Made by a program: the position numbers and the translations under genes. Under the pieces are notes generated by a model, which had not been told where the DNA came from, did not search any database, and was given only the letters and a program-made list of their open reading frames with translations. A DNA stretch of 36,529 nt from Nitrosomonas sp. GTDB lineage: Bacteria > Pseudomonadota > Gammaproteobacteria > Burkholderiales > Nitrosomonadaceae. The stretch is from NCBI GenBank assembly GCA_005779435.1, contig SXJH01000225.1, positions 1 through 36,529 on the forward strand, in the 5' to 3' direction. Shown in pieces: positions 29,240 to 36,509 of the stretch. The number at the start of each line of letters is the position of its first letter. The stretch's first letter is position 1.

Positions 29240-29261
29240 TATTTAAAATTATTTAGGCGTC

Positions 29262-29304
29262 CGATAGCATTTGCTATTGACTCAATCGATAGCATTTGCT
29301 ATTG
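29262..29304. repeat. Operator pair, copy 2
   Basis: Two copies of CGATAGCATTTGCTATTG at 29262-29279 and 29287-29304, centres 25 bp apart, each containing the palindrome ATAGCATTTGCTAT (the second overlaps the -10). Same elements as 28534-28574 in inverted orientation. Confidence 0.85.
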
Positions 29305-29305
29305 T
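29277..29305 (+). promoter_or_regulatory. Early (pL-like) promoter
   Basis: TTGACT (29277-29282), 17-bp spacer, TATTGT (29300-29305), overlapped by the operator palindromes. Transcription would start near 29312 and give a 62-nt leader to ATG 29374. Drives the 29374-36405 operon. Confidence 0.7.
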
Positions 29306-29373
29306 GCATTTTATCAACTGACTCATAAATCGTAAGCGTGGATGAGGTTGAAAACCAAACATTGGAGAGAAAA

Positions 29374-29754
29374 ATGAACATAGATGATTTAACGCTCGGG
29401 CAGATTAAGGAAATCCAAAACCTTGTTGGAGTAAAAAACAATGAAAACCAAGGATTAAACAGGATGATCGGCAGCAAGGTCATTATCAGAACATATTCAG
29501 CAGGAGTCTGGTTTGGAAAGCTGGCAGAAAAAAGCGGCAACGAGGTAATTCTTGAGGACGCACGCAGAATGTGGATTTGGTGGGCGAAGGAAGGAATTAG
29601 CCTCTCGTCTGTGGCAGTTAATGGCATTAACCAAGAAAAATCAAAAATAGCGGAAGCGGTGAAATCTGTTTGGTTGGAAGCCATAGAAATCATACCTTGC
29701 ACAGAAAATGCGATTTTATTAATTGAGAACGCACCAAATGCCAAGGCTGAATAA
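29374..29754 (+). CDS. DUF6948-like phage protein, first early gene
   Basis: 126 aa from ATG 29374, chosen for GGAGAG 5-10 nt upstream. It opens MNIDDLTLGQIKEIQNLVGV, then MIGSKVIIRTYSAGVWFGKL, LEDARRMWIWW, and SVWLEAIEIIPCTENA. I recall this layout (short helix, then strands G-S-x-V-I-V-R-T, E-D-A-R-R-x-W) as a small phage family placed before low-complexity Gly/Tyr-rich genes, annotated DUF6948; the name is from memory. Function unknown. First gene downstream of the early promoter. Confidence 0.65.
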   Translation: MNIDDLTLGQIKEIQNLVGVKNNENQGLNRMIGSKVIIRTYSAGVWFGKLAEKSGNEVILEDARRMWIWWAKEGISLSSVAVNGINQEKSKIAEAVKSVWLEAIEIIPCTENAILLIENAPNAKAE

Positions 29755-29971
29755 TTTTATTAATGTCGGCGACGGCGACGGCTACGGCGACGGCTCCGGC
29801 TACGGCTCCGGCTCCGGCTACGGCTCCGGCTCCGGCTCCGGCTACGGCGACGGCTCCAGCGACGGCTACGGCTCCGGCTACGGCTCCGGCGACGGCTCCG
29901 GCGACGGCTCCGGCTACGGCTCCGGCTACGGCTACGGCTACGGCTCCGGCTACGGCTCCGGCGACGGCTGA
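29738..29971 (+). CDS. Gly/Ser/Tyr/Asp hexanucleotide repeat protein
   Basis: 77 aa if started at ATG 29738, which overlaps the end of the preceding gene. After MPRLNNFINV the protein is GDGDGYGDGSGYGSGSGYGS-like to its end, built from six-base units GGCTCC, GGCTAC and GGCGAC. All three frames are open across the repeats, giving Ala-Thr-Pro- or Arg-Ser-rich peptides in others, so protein coding rests on this frame and the coupled start. Similar repeats follow DUF6948-like genes in other phages as I recall. Function unknown. Confidence 0.55.
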   Translation: MPRLNNFINVGDGDGYGDGSGYGSGSGYGSGSGSGYGDGSSDGYGSGYGSGDGSGDGSGYGSGYGYGYGSGYGSGDG

Positions 29972-30041
29972 AATGGGTACTCTTTAAGCTGTGACTCAAT
30001 GAATCCCGTGGAAGCCAGGAATTAATTGAAAGGAGAGACGA

Positions 30042-30191
30042 ATGAAACCACTCAAATTCAGAATCAAGATAAAAACGGCAAGCGGCAATTACCGTTACAC
30101 CGGGCTGTTTCAGTCGGCATGGCATGCCTTAATGGCTACTGTCGCACACATAAACGAGCCTTATACCGTCCGTGTTGAGGTGATCCGATGA
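30042..30191 (+). CDS. Small early protein, 49 aa
   Basis: MKPLKFRIKIKTASGNYRYT, then GLFQSAWHALMATVAHINEP, ending VRVEVIR. AGGAGA lies 6 nt in front of the ATG. A typical small phage protein with a beta strand, a helix and a strand; no named family. The stop overlaps the following ATG (ATGA). The gap 29972-30041 contains nothing else I can name. Confidence 0.65.
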   Translation: MKPLKFRIKIKTASGNYRYTGLFQSAWHALMATVAHINEPYTVRVEVIR

Positions 30192-30295
30192 AAATCGACA
30201 TCGATTCAATCAGCTTGAGCATGGCGGCAATAATCGGCGCGTACCTGGTGGCGGGTATGTGTTGGGAACAAATTTTCAACCACTTCGGATTTTAA
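30188..30295 (+). CDS. Small membrane peptide, 35 aa
   Basis: MKIDIDSISLSMAAIIGAYL and VAGMCWEQIFNHFGF: one hydrophobic helix (about residues 9-24) preceded by an acidic segment. Translation is coupled to the preceding gene (ATGA). A possible phage membrane modulator. Short, so moderate confidence. Confidence 0.5.
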   Translation: MKIDIDSISLSMAAIIGAYLVAGMCWEQIFNHFGF

Positions 30296-30297
30296 AA

Positions 30298-30891
30298 ATG
30301 AATAAAACAGACTGGGAAATATTAGGGAAATTTGGCGTTACTCAGGAAAATCTGAGTGTGGGCGGCTCGCTTGATCTGAGGGGCTGCACCGGACTCACGG
30401 CGCTGCCTGATGGCTTGAGCGTTGGCGGCTCGCTTTATCTGAGGGGCTGCACCGGACTCACGGCGCTGCCGGATGGCTTGAGTGTGGGCGACTCGCTTGA
30501 TCTGAGGGGCTGCACCGGACTCACGGCGTTGCTGGATGGCTTAAGTGTGGGCGGCTGGCTTGATCTGAGCGGATGCACCGGACTCACGGCGTTGCCGGAT
30601 GGCTTAAGTGTGGGCGGTTCGCTTGATCTGAGCGGCTGCACCGGACTTACATCGTTGCCGGATGGCTTGAGTGTGGGCGACTCGCTTGATCTGAGGGGCT
30701 GCACCGGACTCACGGCGTTGCTGGATGGCTTAAGTGTGGGCGGCTGGCTTTATCTGAGCGGATGCACCGGACTCACGGCGTTGCCGGATGGCTTAAGTGT
30801 GGGCGGTTCGCTTGATCTGAGCGGCTACACCGGACTTACATCGTTGCCGGATGGCTTGAGTGTGAGCGGAACTATTTTTAAGGATTTTTGA
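30298..30891 (+). CDS. Solenoid protein of eight 21-aa leucine-rich-like repeats
   Basis: 197 aa from ATG 30298. After MNKTDWEILGKFGVTQEN come eight units of the form LSVGGSLDLRGCTGLTALPDG, 63 bp each, then a short cap (LSVSGTIFKDF). The unit resembles beta-solenoid LRR-type modules (L-x-L-x-x-C-x-x-L-x-x-L-P). Copies at 30472-30660 and 30661-30849 are a 189-bp (three-unit) tandem duplication with two base differences, so expansion is recent. No Shine-Dalgarno seen; the start follows the 35-aa stop by 2 bp. Probably a binding protein; target unknown. Confidence 0.7.
   Translation: MNKTDWEILGKFGVTQENLSVGGSLDLRGCTGLTALPDGLSVGGSLYLRGCTGLTALPDGLSVGDSLDLRGCTGLTALLDGLSVGGWLDLSGCTGLTALPDGLSVGGSLDLSGCTGLTSLPDGLSVGDSLDLRGCTGLTALLDGLSVGGWLYLSGCTGLTALPDGLSVGGSLDLSGYTGLTSLPDGLSVSGTIFKDF
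30472..30849. repeat. 189-bp tandem duplication of three 63-bp units
   Basis: Positions 30472-30660 and 30661-30849 differ at only two bases (CTTGAT/CTTTAT and GGCTGC/GGCTAC). Frame is preserved. Confidence 0.85.
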
Positions 30892-30892
30892 A

Positions 30893-31867
30893 ATGAATGC
30901 AATTCTGAAAAATATCACGCAAGACAGGGCCAATTTTATTGGAGGTTCCGATACCGCTGCAATTTTGGGCGTATCACCTTGGAAATCGGCATTCCAGCTT
31001 TATCAGGAAAAAACTGGCGAATATCAGGAAGAAATCACGCCTGCCAAACAAAAGATATTTAATCGCGGAAAAAGATGGGAGCCAATCGTTATTGAAATGC
31101 TGGTCGATGAGCTTGAGGATCGTGGCCATGACGTGAAGATCATCACAAAAAACCAGCGTTATATCGATCCTGATTATGGTTTTTTGGCTGCCGAAATCGA
31201 TTTGGAATTGATGCTTGATGGACAGCACGTCAACGGCGAGATGAAAACCGTTCATCCGTTCGCTGCGAAAGACTGGGGCGAACAGGATACCGACGAAATC
31301 CCGCTGTATTACACATCGCAGGTTTTACACGGCCAAATGGTTACCGGACGCAATAAAACCATCGTTGCGGCTTTGATCGGTGCGGATGATCTGCGTGTGC
31401 ATGTGGTCGACCGTGACGATGAAATGATTGGCATCATTCGCAGCAAAGAAATTGAATTTTGGGAGCGCATACAAAACCGCGAAGCACCGGAACCAACAAC
31501 AACTGAAGATATTAATCGATTGTATCGATTCGATTCAGGCTCCGCTATCGAAGCTGATTCTGAGCTTCTCGAATTGATCGGAGAAGCATCAAACAAAAAA
31601 ACCGAATTAAAAGCCATCGAAACACGGCTGGAAAATTTGGTTACTCAAATCAAGTCAAGAATGGGCGAAGCGGCATTGTTGCTTCACAACGGCCAAAAGC
31701 TGGCAACGTGGAAAACCAACAAAGACAGCGAAAAGATTGACTGGAAGGGATTTGCTATCGAATTGATGTTGCGAACCAATGGCGCTATCAGCAAAGACAG
31801 CATCGAAGAAATGATGCGCAGATTTACGACTATTAAACTTGGCGCAAGACCTTTTTTAATTAAGTGA
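30893..31867 (+). CDS. YqaJ-type viral recombinase/exonuclease
   Basis: 324 aa. IGGSDTAAILGVSPWKSAFQ opens the YqaJ/lambda-exonuclease domain; RGKRWEPIVIEM and GFLAAEIDLELMLDG (acidic metal residues), then NGEMKTVHPFAAKDWGEQ with the catalytic E-x-K, follow. Degrades linear double-stranded DNA 5'-3' to give 3' overhangs for RecT-mediated annealing. AAGGA precedes the ATG, one base after the stop of the repeat protein. Paired with RecT directly downstream. Confidence 0.9.
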   Translation: MNAILKNITQDRANFIGGSDTAAILGVSPWKSAFQLYQEKTGEYQEEITPAKQKIFNRGKRWEPIVIEMLVDELEDRGHDVKIITKNQRYIDPDYGFLAAEIDLELMLDGQHVNGEMKTVHPFAAKDWGEQDTDEIPLYYTSQVLHGQMVTGRNKTIVAALIGADDLRVHVVDRDDEMIGIIRSKEIEFWERIQNREAPEPTTTEDINRLYRFDSGSAIEADSELLELIGEASNKKTELKAIETRLENLVTQIKSRMGEAALLLHNGQKLATWKTNKDSEKIDWKGFAIELMLRTNGAISKDSIEEMMRRFTTIKLGARPFLIK

Positions 31868-31877
31868 GGAAACAAAA

Positions 31878-32843
31878 ATGAGCGTAGCAAATTTAAAAGC
31901 AGCGGCAACAGGCAGCAACATGCCGGAAAAATTTTCGGACATGAGGCCGAAAGATCAAATAGCCCATTTGCTAAAAACGAAGCAAGCCGAAATATCCAAA
32001 ATGCTGCCGAAGCACTTAAACGCAGAACGATTGCTGAAAGTCGCTCAAATTGCGGCAACCACCACCCCGGCGCTGGCCAAGTGTGATGTTCCAAGCCTGA
32101 TTGGAGCAATCGGCCAATGCGCGCAAATGGGATTAGAACCGAATACAGTGCTTGGTCATGCGTACCTGCTGCCTTTCAACACGCGCCGCAAAGACGCCAA
32201 CGGCAACGAAAAGTGGGTGAATTCGGTGCAGGTAATCATTGGTTATAAGGGATTGATAGACCTTGCGCGACGTTCGGGCCAGATCATCAGCATTGCCGCA
32301 CACGAAGTTTGCGAAAACGACAAATTCGAACTTGTCTACGGTTTGGATGAAAAACTAAATCACACACCAGCAATGGGTGCGCGCGGAGAAGTGATTGGGT
32401 TTTATTCGGTAGCCAAGCTCAAAGATGGCGGCCACGCTTTCGAGTTCATGAGCAAGCTACAGGTAGAAGAAATCAAGGCTGCGAGTGAGAAAAAAAACAA
32501 GCGCGAATCATCGGTGTGGAAAGATCACTTCGTAGAAATGGGGCGTAAAACGGTGATCCGCAGGCTCGCTAAGTACCTGCCGCTATCGGTGGAATTTCAA
32601 ACGGCGGCGGCACTTGATGGCATGGCCGATGCAGGCAAAGATCAACATCTTGATGATATTGATGGCGATTATTCAATCATCCCTGAAGCAATTGATGCAG
32701 ATACCGGCGAAATCATCGATGGCGACGCTAACGAAACAAAGCCTGCCGATCCTCAGCCGGCGGCGAATCAGGCTAAACAGGAAGAAACCCCGGCGCCTGA
32801 AAAAAAGAAAGAATTAGATCCTGAATCGCTGGACATCGAATAA
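31878..32843 (+). CDS. recT: RecT single-strand annealing protein
   Basis: 321 aa. CAQMGLEPNTVLGHAYLLPF, VQVIIGYKGLIDLARRSGQI and GRKTVIRRLAKYLPLS are the RecT core signatures. The C-terminal 60 residues are an acidic, Pro/Ala-rich tail (PADPQPAANQAKQEETPAPE) that may contact SSB or partners. Anneals complementary strands after exonuclease processing. GAGGA precedes the start. Part of an exo-beta-type recombination pair with an SSB gene downstream. Confidence 0.95.
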   Translation: MSVANLKAAATGSNMPEKFSDMRPKDQIAHLLKTKQAEISKMLPKHLNAERLLKVAQIAATTTPALAKCDVPSLIGAIGQCAQMGLEPNTVLGHAYLLPFNTRRKDANGNEKWVNSVQVIIGYKGLIDLARRSGQIISIAAHEVCENDKFELVYGLDEKLNHTPAMGARGEVIGFYSVAKLKDGGHAFEFMSKLQVEEIKAASEKKNKRESSVWKDHFVEMGRKTVIRRLAKYLPLSVEFQTAAALDGMADAGKDQHLDDIDGDYSIIPEAIDADTGEIIDGDANETKPADPQPAANQAKQEETPAPEKKKELDPESLDIE

Positions 32844-32860
32844 CCAAACTTATACTAATC

Positions 32861-34591
32861 ATGAAAATCGAAAAAATATCATCATCCGGCACCGTGGCCG
32901 TGAAGCATATTGAAGTCGCCGCCGATACACCGATAACGTTATTCTGCGGCAGCAACCGCGCTGGAAAATCATCGCTGCGAGACGGCATCGTTCATGCATT
33001 CACCGGAGAACACCCGAAAGTGAAGTTGAAAAAAAACTATCAGCTGATGATTAACCGAAACGATGGCAACAGTGTCGGGTACACGTACATCGACTATGAC
33101 GGCGGGAAACGTGCATGCATCACCCTGCCAAATGGAACGCACGAATTAACCGATCCTATTCCTGCCGCAATGGAATTTCTAATAGAACCTGCCAAGTTCG
33201 GCAGCATCGCACCGGACGAGCGCAGATCATTTTTGTTCAATTTAGTGAATCTGCGCAGCGACGGCGAAGCAGTAAAAAAGAATCTGGTTTTGCGCGGACT
33301 TAATGCCGACAAAATCGAAGCCGTGGCGCAATTTTTAAAATCAAGTTTCGAGGCAGCAAACAAACACGCGCTGGATCAAGTGAAGCAAGCGCGTGCTGAC
33401 TGGAAAGCCGTTACCGGTGAAACGTACGGGGACAAAAAGGCCGAAGGATGGGAATTCAAGGTTCCGCAAGTTGAAGCTGGCTTATTGCCGCAAGCCGAGG
33501 TAAGTCTGGCTGGTATCGATAAGGAAATTGAGGAAGCAAATCAGAAATTAGGCGCAATGAAAGCGCTGATTAATGGCGAAAAGCAACGAGCGGCAGAAAT
33601 CGCCAGGATGCAAGAATCGGCTGACAAAGAGGAACGAATTAGGAAGAAACTTGATGTTGATCGTAACTCAGTCGCGGAATGGAAAATCAAGATCGAAGAA
33701 ACGCGCAAATTGGCGATGGGATCGAAGCCTGGATCAATCGCGTGCGCATGCCCGGAATGCGGGGTTGAGTTGATCTTTACCGGCAAAGAATTGATTGCGC
33801 GCGGCGGGGATCTGCACGGCGACGAAGACGCTGCTGTGAAACTGCCGGAATACGAAGAGACGCTCAAAATGCTGAACAACGCTGTATCGAATGGCGAGCG
33901 TGATTTGGCTGCGGCCACGGCGGCGCGCGAACAGTTGGCAATGGTTAAAAATACCGGGGCGGCCCCGACACCGGAAGAAATAACCGGAGTTGAAAACAAA
34001 ATTGCGTTACTCAAAGTAAGCCGGGCTAAGATCGATGCGGAAATAAAAGCCATCAAAGATAGCATCGAAAAAGCAGCTCAAGCGGACGAAAAAACCAAGA
34101 AGGCCGCCGCGCATCACATCAATGCGCAGGAGTGGGACAAAATCGCGGATGCGCTTGCACCTGACGGCATACCGGGCGAAATGCTTGGTGCCGCTCTGAA
34201 ACCAATCAATGAGCGCATAAAATTCAGCGTAGAAATCCTCGGCTTTGCTGGCAATGTCCACATCACCGACGATATGACTATTATGGAAGACGCCGACAAG
34301 TTGTATTCGTTTTCATCTAAAGCTACGAAATTGCTGATCGATTCGATGATTGCCGAGGCAATCAGCCATGTTTCCGGGATCAAGTTTTTTATGATCGATG
34401 AATTTGACCTGCTTGATCTGCCAAGCCGCAGCGCGTATTTGAAATGGCTGATTACGCTTGCGCGTGCCGGTGAGATCGATTCCGCACTGCTATTCGGTAC
34501 GCTGAAAGAAAAACCAGCAAAACTACCACCAGAAGTTACGGCGCATTGGATTCATGACGGCGTGATTGATAACGGAGGTGTTTGCTCATGA
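32861..34591 (+). CDS. SMC/RecF-like ATPase with zinc-hook-like motif
   Basis: 576 aa. Walker A GSNRAGKSSLRDG lies near residues 30-42. Two long charged coiled-coil arms follow (for example LAGIDKEIEEANQKLGAMKA). The middle CACPECGVEL, near residues 295-304, sits at the hinge like the zinc hook of Rad50. The C-terminal head has IKFFMIDEFDLLDLPSRSAY (Walker B). It lies beside exonuclease, RecT and SSB genes, so it likely acts on DNA ends or recombination intermediates, as SbcC/Rad50-type proteins do. No nuclease partner (SbcD-like) is visible. Confidence 0.75.
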   Translation: MKIEKISSSGTVAVKHIEVAADTPITLFCGSNRAGKSSLRDGIVHAFTGEHPKVKLKKNYQLMINRNDGNSVGYTYIDYDGGKRACITLPNGTHELTDPIPAAMEFLIEPAKFGSIAPDERRSFLFNLVNLRSDGEAVKKNLVLRGLNADKIEAVAQFLKSSFEAANKHALDQVKQARADWKAVTGETYGDKKAEGWEFKVPQVEAGLLPQAEVSLAGIDKEIEEANQKLGAMKALINGEKQRAAEIARMQESADKEERIRKKLDVDRNSVAEWKIKIEETRKLAMGSKPGSIACACPECGVELIFTGKELIARGGDLHGDEDAAVKLPEYEETLKMLNNAVSNGERDLAAATAAREQLAMVKNTGAAPTPEEITGVENKIALLKVSRAKIDAEIKAIKDSIEKAAQADEKTKKAAAHHINAQEWDKIADALAPDGIPGEMLGAALKPINERIKFSVEILGFAGNVHITDDMTIMEDADKLYSFSSKATKLLIDSMIAEAISHVSGIKFFMIDEFDLLDLPSRSAYLKWLITLARAGEIDSALLFGTLKEKPAKLPPEVTAHWIHDGVIDNGGVCS

Positions 34592-34869
34592 TGCGGCGGC
34601 GTGAAAGACCCGATCTGCGAGAGCCTGAAATAAAAGCAGACTTGTTTTGCGATTGCGAAACAGATATTGAGCGCGCCGATTTTTTTGCGAGCGGACGCGC
34701 GCATGACACCGGGATTGTCTCGGAAATTATTGAAAACGAGGTGGCAAGGGCGTTTTTTGCGCGCCATGCACTGAGAATGCTGCGGGAATGGATTCGCGAA
34801 ATAGATTGGCAACAATTTATAACAGAGTATCCCGAGATAGCAAAAGAAATCGATTATTTATGGAAATAA
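34588..34869 (+). CDS. Small helical protein downstream of the ATPase
   Basis: 93 aa from ATG 34588, overlapping the ATPase stop (ATGA), with GGAGG 9 nt upstream. RRRERPDLREPEIKADLFCD, then ERADFFASGRAHDTGIVSEI and RHALRMLREWIREIDWQQFI. Mostly helical and highly charged, ending ITEYPEIAKEIDYLWK. No family recognised. Co-translated with the ATPase. Confidence 0.65.
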   Translation: MMRRRERPDLREPEIKADLFCDCETDIERADFFASGRAHDTGIVSEIIENEVARAFFARHALRMLREWIREIDWQQFITEYPEIAKEIDYLWK

Positions 34870-34875
34870 CTAAAT

Positions 34876-35469
34876 ATGACCGCACTAAGACCACATTCGT
34901 TGCATAAAGAAAGTCTTTTAATACTGCTCGGACTCGCGCCGCTTCCTGCGAATGTGCGCAAGTTATTTGAAAAGGAAAAAGTTTCTTCACTCGGAAAAAA
35001 CAGGCCGTACGAAATTTATGACAAGAAAGAAAAAGAATTTTTTTATGAGTGCGTCATAAAAATCATCAAATCAGGAACGCATTATGAAAGCGACATCATA
35101 AGCTGCTTGGAGGCTGACGAAGAATGTAACGGAAAAAGAATATTCCCAACGGGCAAAAAATTCGGGAAGCGGCCACCGAAAGAAACGCTGGTCAATTGGA
35201 TTAGAGAAGTAAAAAGAACCAACAAGCTGCAAAGGATAAAATTTTGTGACGCAATTGTGCCTCTTGCATTATCCGGGAAATCTGTTTCCGATGCGGTGCG
35301 GACAGTCGGCTGTAAAAGAGCGACCGCCCTCAATGTATACAACGCTCTTGGTCTTGGTGCGAAACGTAAAAATCAGTTCAAGAAGCTGAAACCGTCATTT
35401 GTTAAAATGATCAACGCGCTTGCGCACAAACTAAAACATGAGGAATTGAATAATGGCATCCGTCAATAA
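34876..35469 (+). CDS. HTH-containing protein of the recombination operon, unknown
   Basis: 197 aa. The N-terminal half is charged with no known motif (SLLILLGLAPLPANVRKLFE). Residues near 130-165 (IVPLALSGKSVSDAVRTVGC and KRATALNVYNALGLGAKRKN) resemble a helix-turn-helix, suggesting a DNA-binding protein. The C-terminus is basic (RKNQFKKLKPSFVKMINAL). It overlaps the SSB gene by 17 bp. Could be a regulator or a nucleic-acid-binding factor. Confidence 0.55.
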   Translation: MTALRPHSLHKESLLILLGLAPLPANVRKLFEKEKVSSLGKNRPYEIYDKKEKEFFYECVIKIIKSGTHYESDIISCLEADEECNGKRIFPTGKKFGKRPPKETLVNWIREVKRTNKLQRIKFCDAIVPLALSGKSVSDAVRTVGCKRATALNVYNALGLGAKRKNQFKKLKPSFVKMINALAHKLKHEELNNGIRQ

Positions 35470-35860
35470 AGTAATTTTAATCGGCAATTTGGGGAAAGAC
35501 CCGGAAACCCGCCACATGACGAACGGCGACGCCGTAACCAATATTACCTTAGCAACGACGGATACCTGGAAAGACAAAAATGGCGAGAAACAAGAAAAAA
35601 CCGAATGGCACCGCGTCACTTTCTATCGCAAGCTCGCGGAAATTGTTGGCGAATACTTGAAGAAAGGCCGCTCCGTCTATGTCGAAGGCAGGCTTGAAAC
35701 CAAGAAATGGACGGACAAGAACGGCGTCGAACGCTACACCACTGAGATCGTCGCAACGGACATGAAAATGCTAGGCGACAAACCCGGCGGCGATGCCGCA
35801 CCAACCCCAAGAAATGCTGGCGCAGGCGGCCGAGTTGATGACGATGAGATCCCATTTTAA
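35453..35860 (+). CDS. ssb: Single-stranded DNA-binding protein
   Basis: 135 aa. ASVNKVILIGNLGKDPETRH, FYRKLAEIVGEYLKKGRSVY, VEGRLETKKWTDKNGVERYT give the OB-fold. The C-terminal DDDEIPF is the acidic tip that contacts host replication and repair proteins. It is shorter than E. coli SSB because of a short linker. AGGAA precedes the ATG. Works with RecT and the exonuclease in phage recombination and replication. Confidence 0.95.
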   Translation: MASVNKVILIGNLGKDPETRHMTNGDAVTNITLATTDTWKDKNGEKQEKTEWHRVTFYRKLAEIVGEYLKKGRSVYVEGRLETKKWTDKNGVERYTTEIVATDMKMLGDKPGGDAAPTPRNAGAGGRVDDDEIPF

Positions 35861-36405
35861 TGGATAAGCAAGTAATCGATGTGTGCTGCGGTAGCCGGAT
35901 GTTTTGGTTCAGCAAGAATAACCCGTCGGCGGTTTTTTGTGATATCCGCAGTGAGAGCCATATTCTGCCGGACGCATCGAGTGCTGGCGGACTCAGGACA
36001 TTGGTAATCAACCCCGATATTCAGGCAGATTTTACAGAGCTCCCATTTAATGACGGGCAATTTGCTTTGGTAGTGTTCGACCCGCCACATTTAATCAGGG
36101 CCGGGCGCAAAAGTTGGCTGGCAAAAAAATACGGTCAGCTCGGATCGAATTGGCGGGACGAACTGCGCGCAGGATTCGCAGAATCATTCAGGGTGTTGAG
36201 GCCGGACGGCGTCCTGATTTTTAAATGGAACGAGTGCCAGATACCTGTCTCGCAGATTCTGGCGTTGACTGAATGGGAACCACTAATTGGCAACCGTTGC
36301 GGCAAATCTGCAAAATCACACTGGATTGTATTTATGAAATCAGCCCATAGCCACAGCGCCGCAATAAAAAATGGCAGCGGTCATTTAAAAGGTCGAAAGC
36401 GGTAG
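35860..36405 (+). CDS. Class I SAM-dependent methyltransferase-like protein
   Basis: 181 aa, ATG overlapping the SSB stop (TAATG). DVCCGSRMFWFSKNN is the SAM-binding loop position; FNDGQFALVVFDPPHL has a DPPH motif used by N6-adenine and other amino methyltransferases; LRPDGVLIFKWNECQIPVSQ is a later strand. It lacks a target-recognition domain. Small DPPx phage proteins of this type are annotated as DNA adenine methyltransferases, which could protect phage DNA; RNA or other targets are not excluded. Confidence 0.7.
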   Translation: MDKQVIDVCCGSRMFWFSKNNPSAVFCDIRSESHILPDASSAGGLRTLVINPDIQADFTELPFNDGQFALVVFDPPHLIRAGRKSWLAKKYGQLGSNWRDELRAGFAESFRVLRPDGVLIFKWNECQIPVSQILALTEWEPLIGNRCGKSAKSHWIVFMKSAHSHSAAIKNGSGHLKGRKR

Positions 36406-36509
36406 AATAATTTTGTAAGATGGGAAAAACACCCGCATGGATAAAGGATCTAATGGGCGCGCTAATTACAAAAAATCAGCGCAAGTCATTGATTATACGT
36501 CATCCATAA
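36406..36509. other. Short segment between the last gene and the right att half
   Basis: No convincing gene. A 30-codon plus-strand frame begins at 36420 and another at 36437 runs through the att core to the window end; neither has a clear Shine-Dalgarno sequence. The segment contains the 11-bp repeat TTTTGTAAGAT at 36411-36421. No integrase gene is adjacent. Confidence 0.5.

Noticed and set aside
28895..29335. Plus-strand frames of 65-146 codons across the iterons.
   Set aside because: They only translate the 44-bp repeats and operators.
29763..30125. Ala-Thr-Pro and Arg-Ser repeat proteins in other frames of the hexanucleotide tract.
   Set aside because: Artefacts of a 6-bp repeat that lacks stop codons; no start context.
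30435..30713. Minus-strand frame with Ser/Pro/Leu repeats opposite the solenoid gene.
   Set aside because: Mirror of the 63-bp repeats on the opposite strand.
31749..31760. TTTGCTATCG inside the YqaJ gene, similar to the operator.
   Set aside because: Only one half of the palindrome is present; likely chance within coding sequence.
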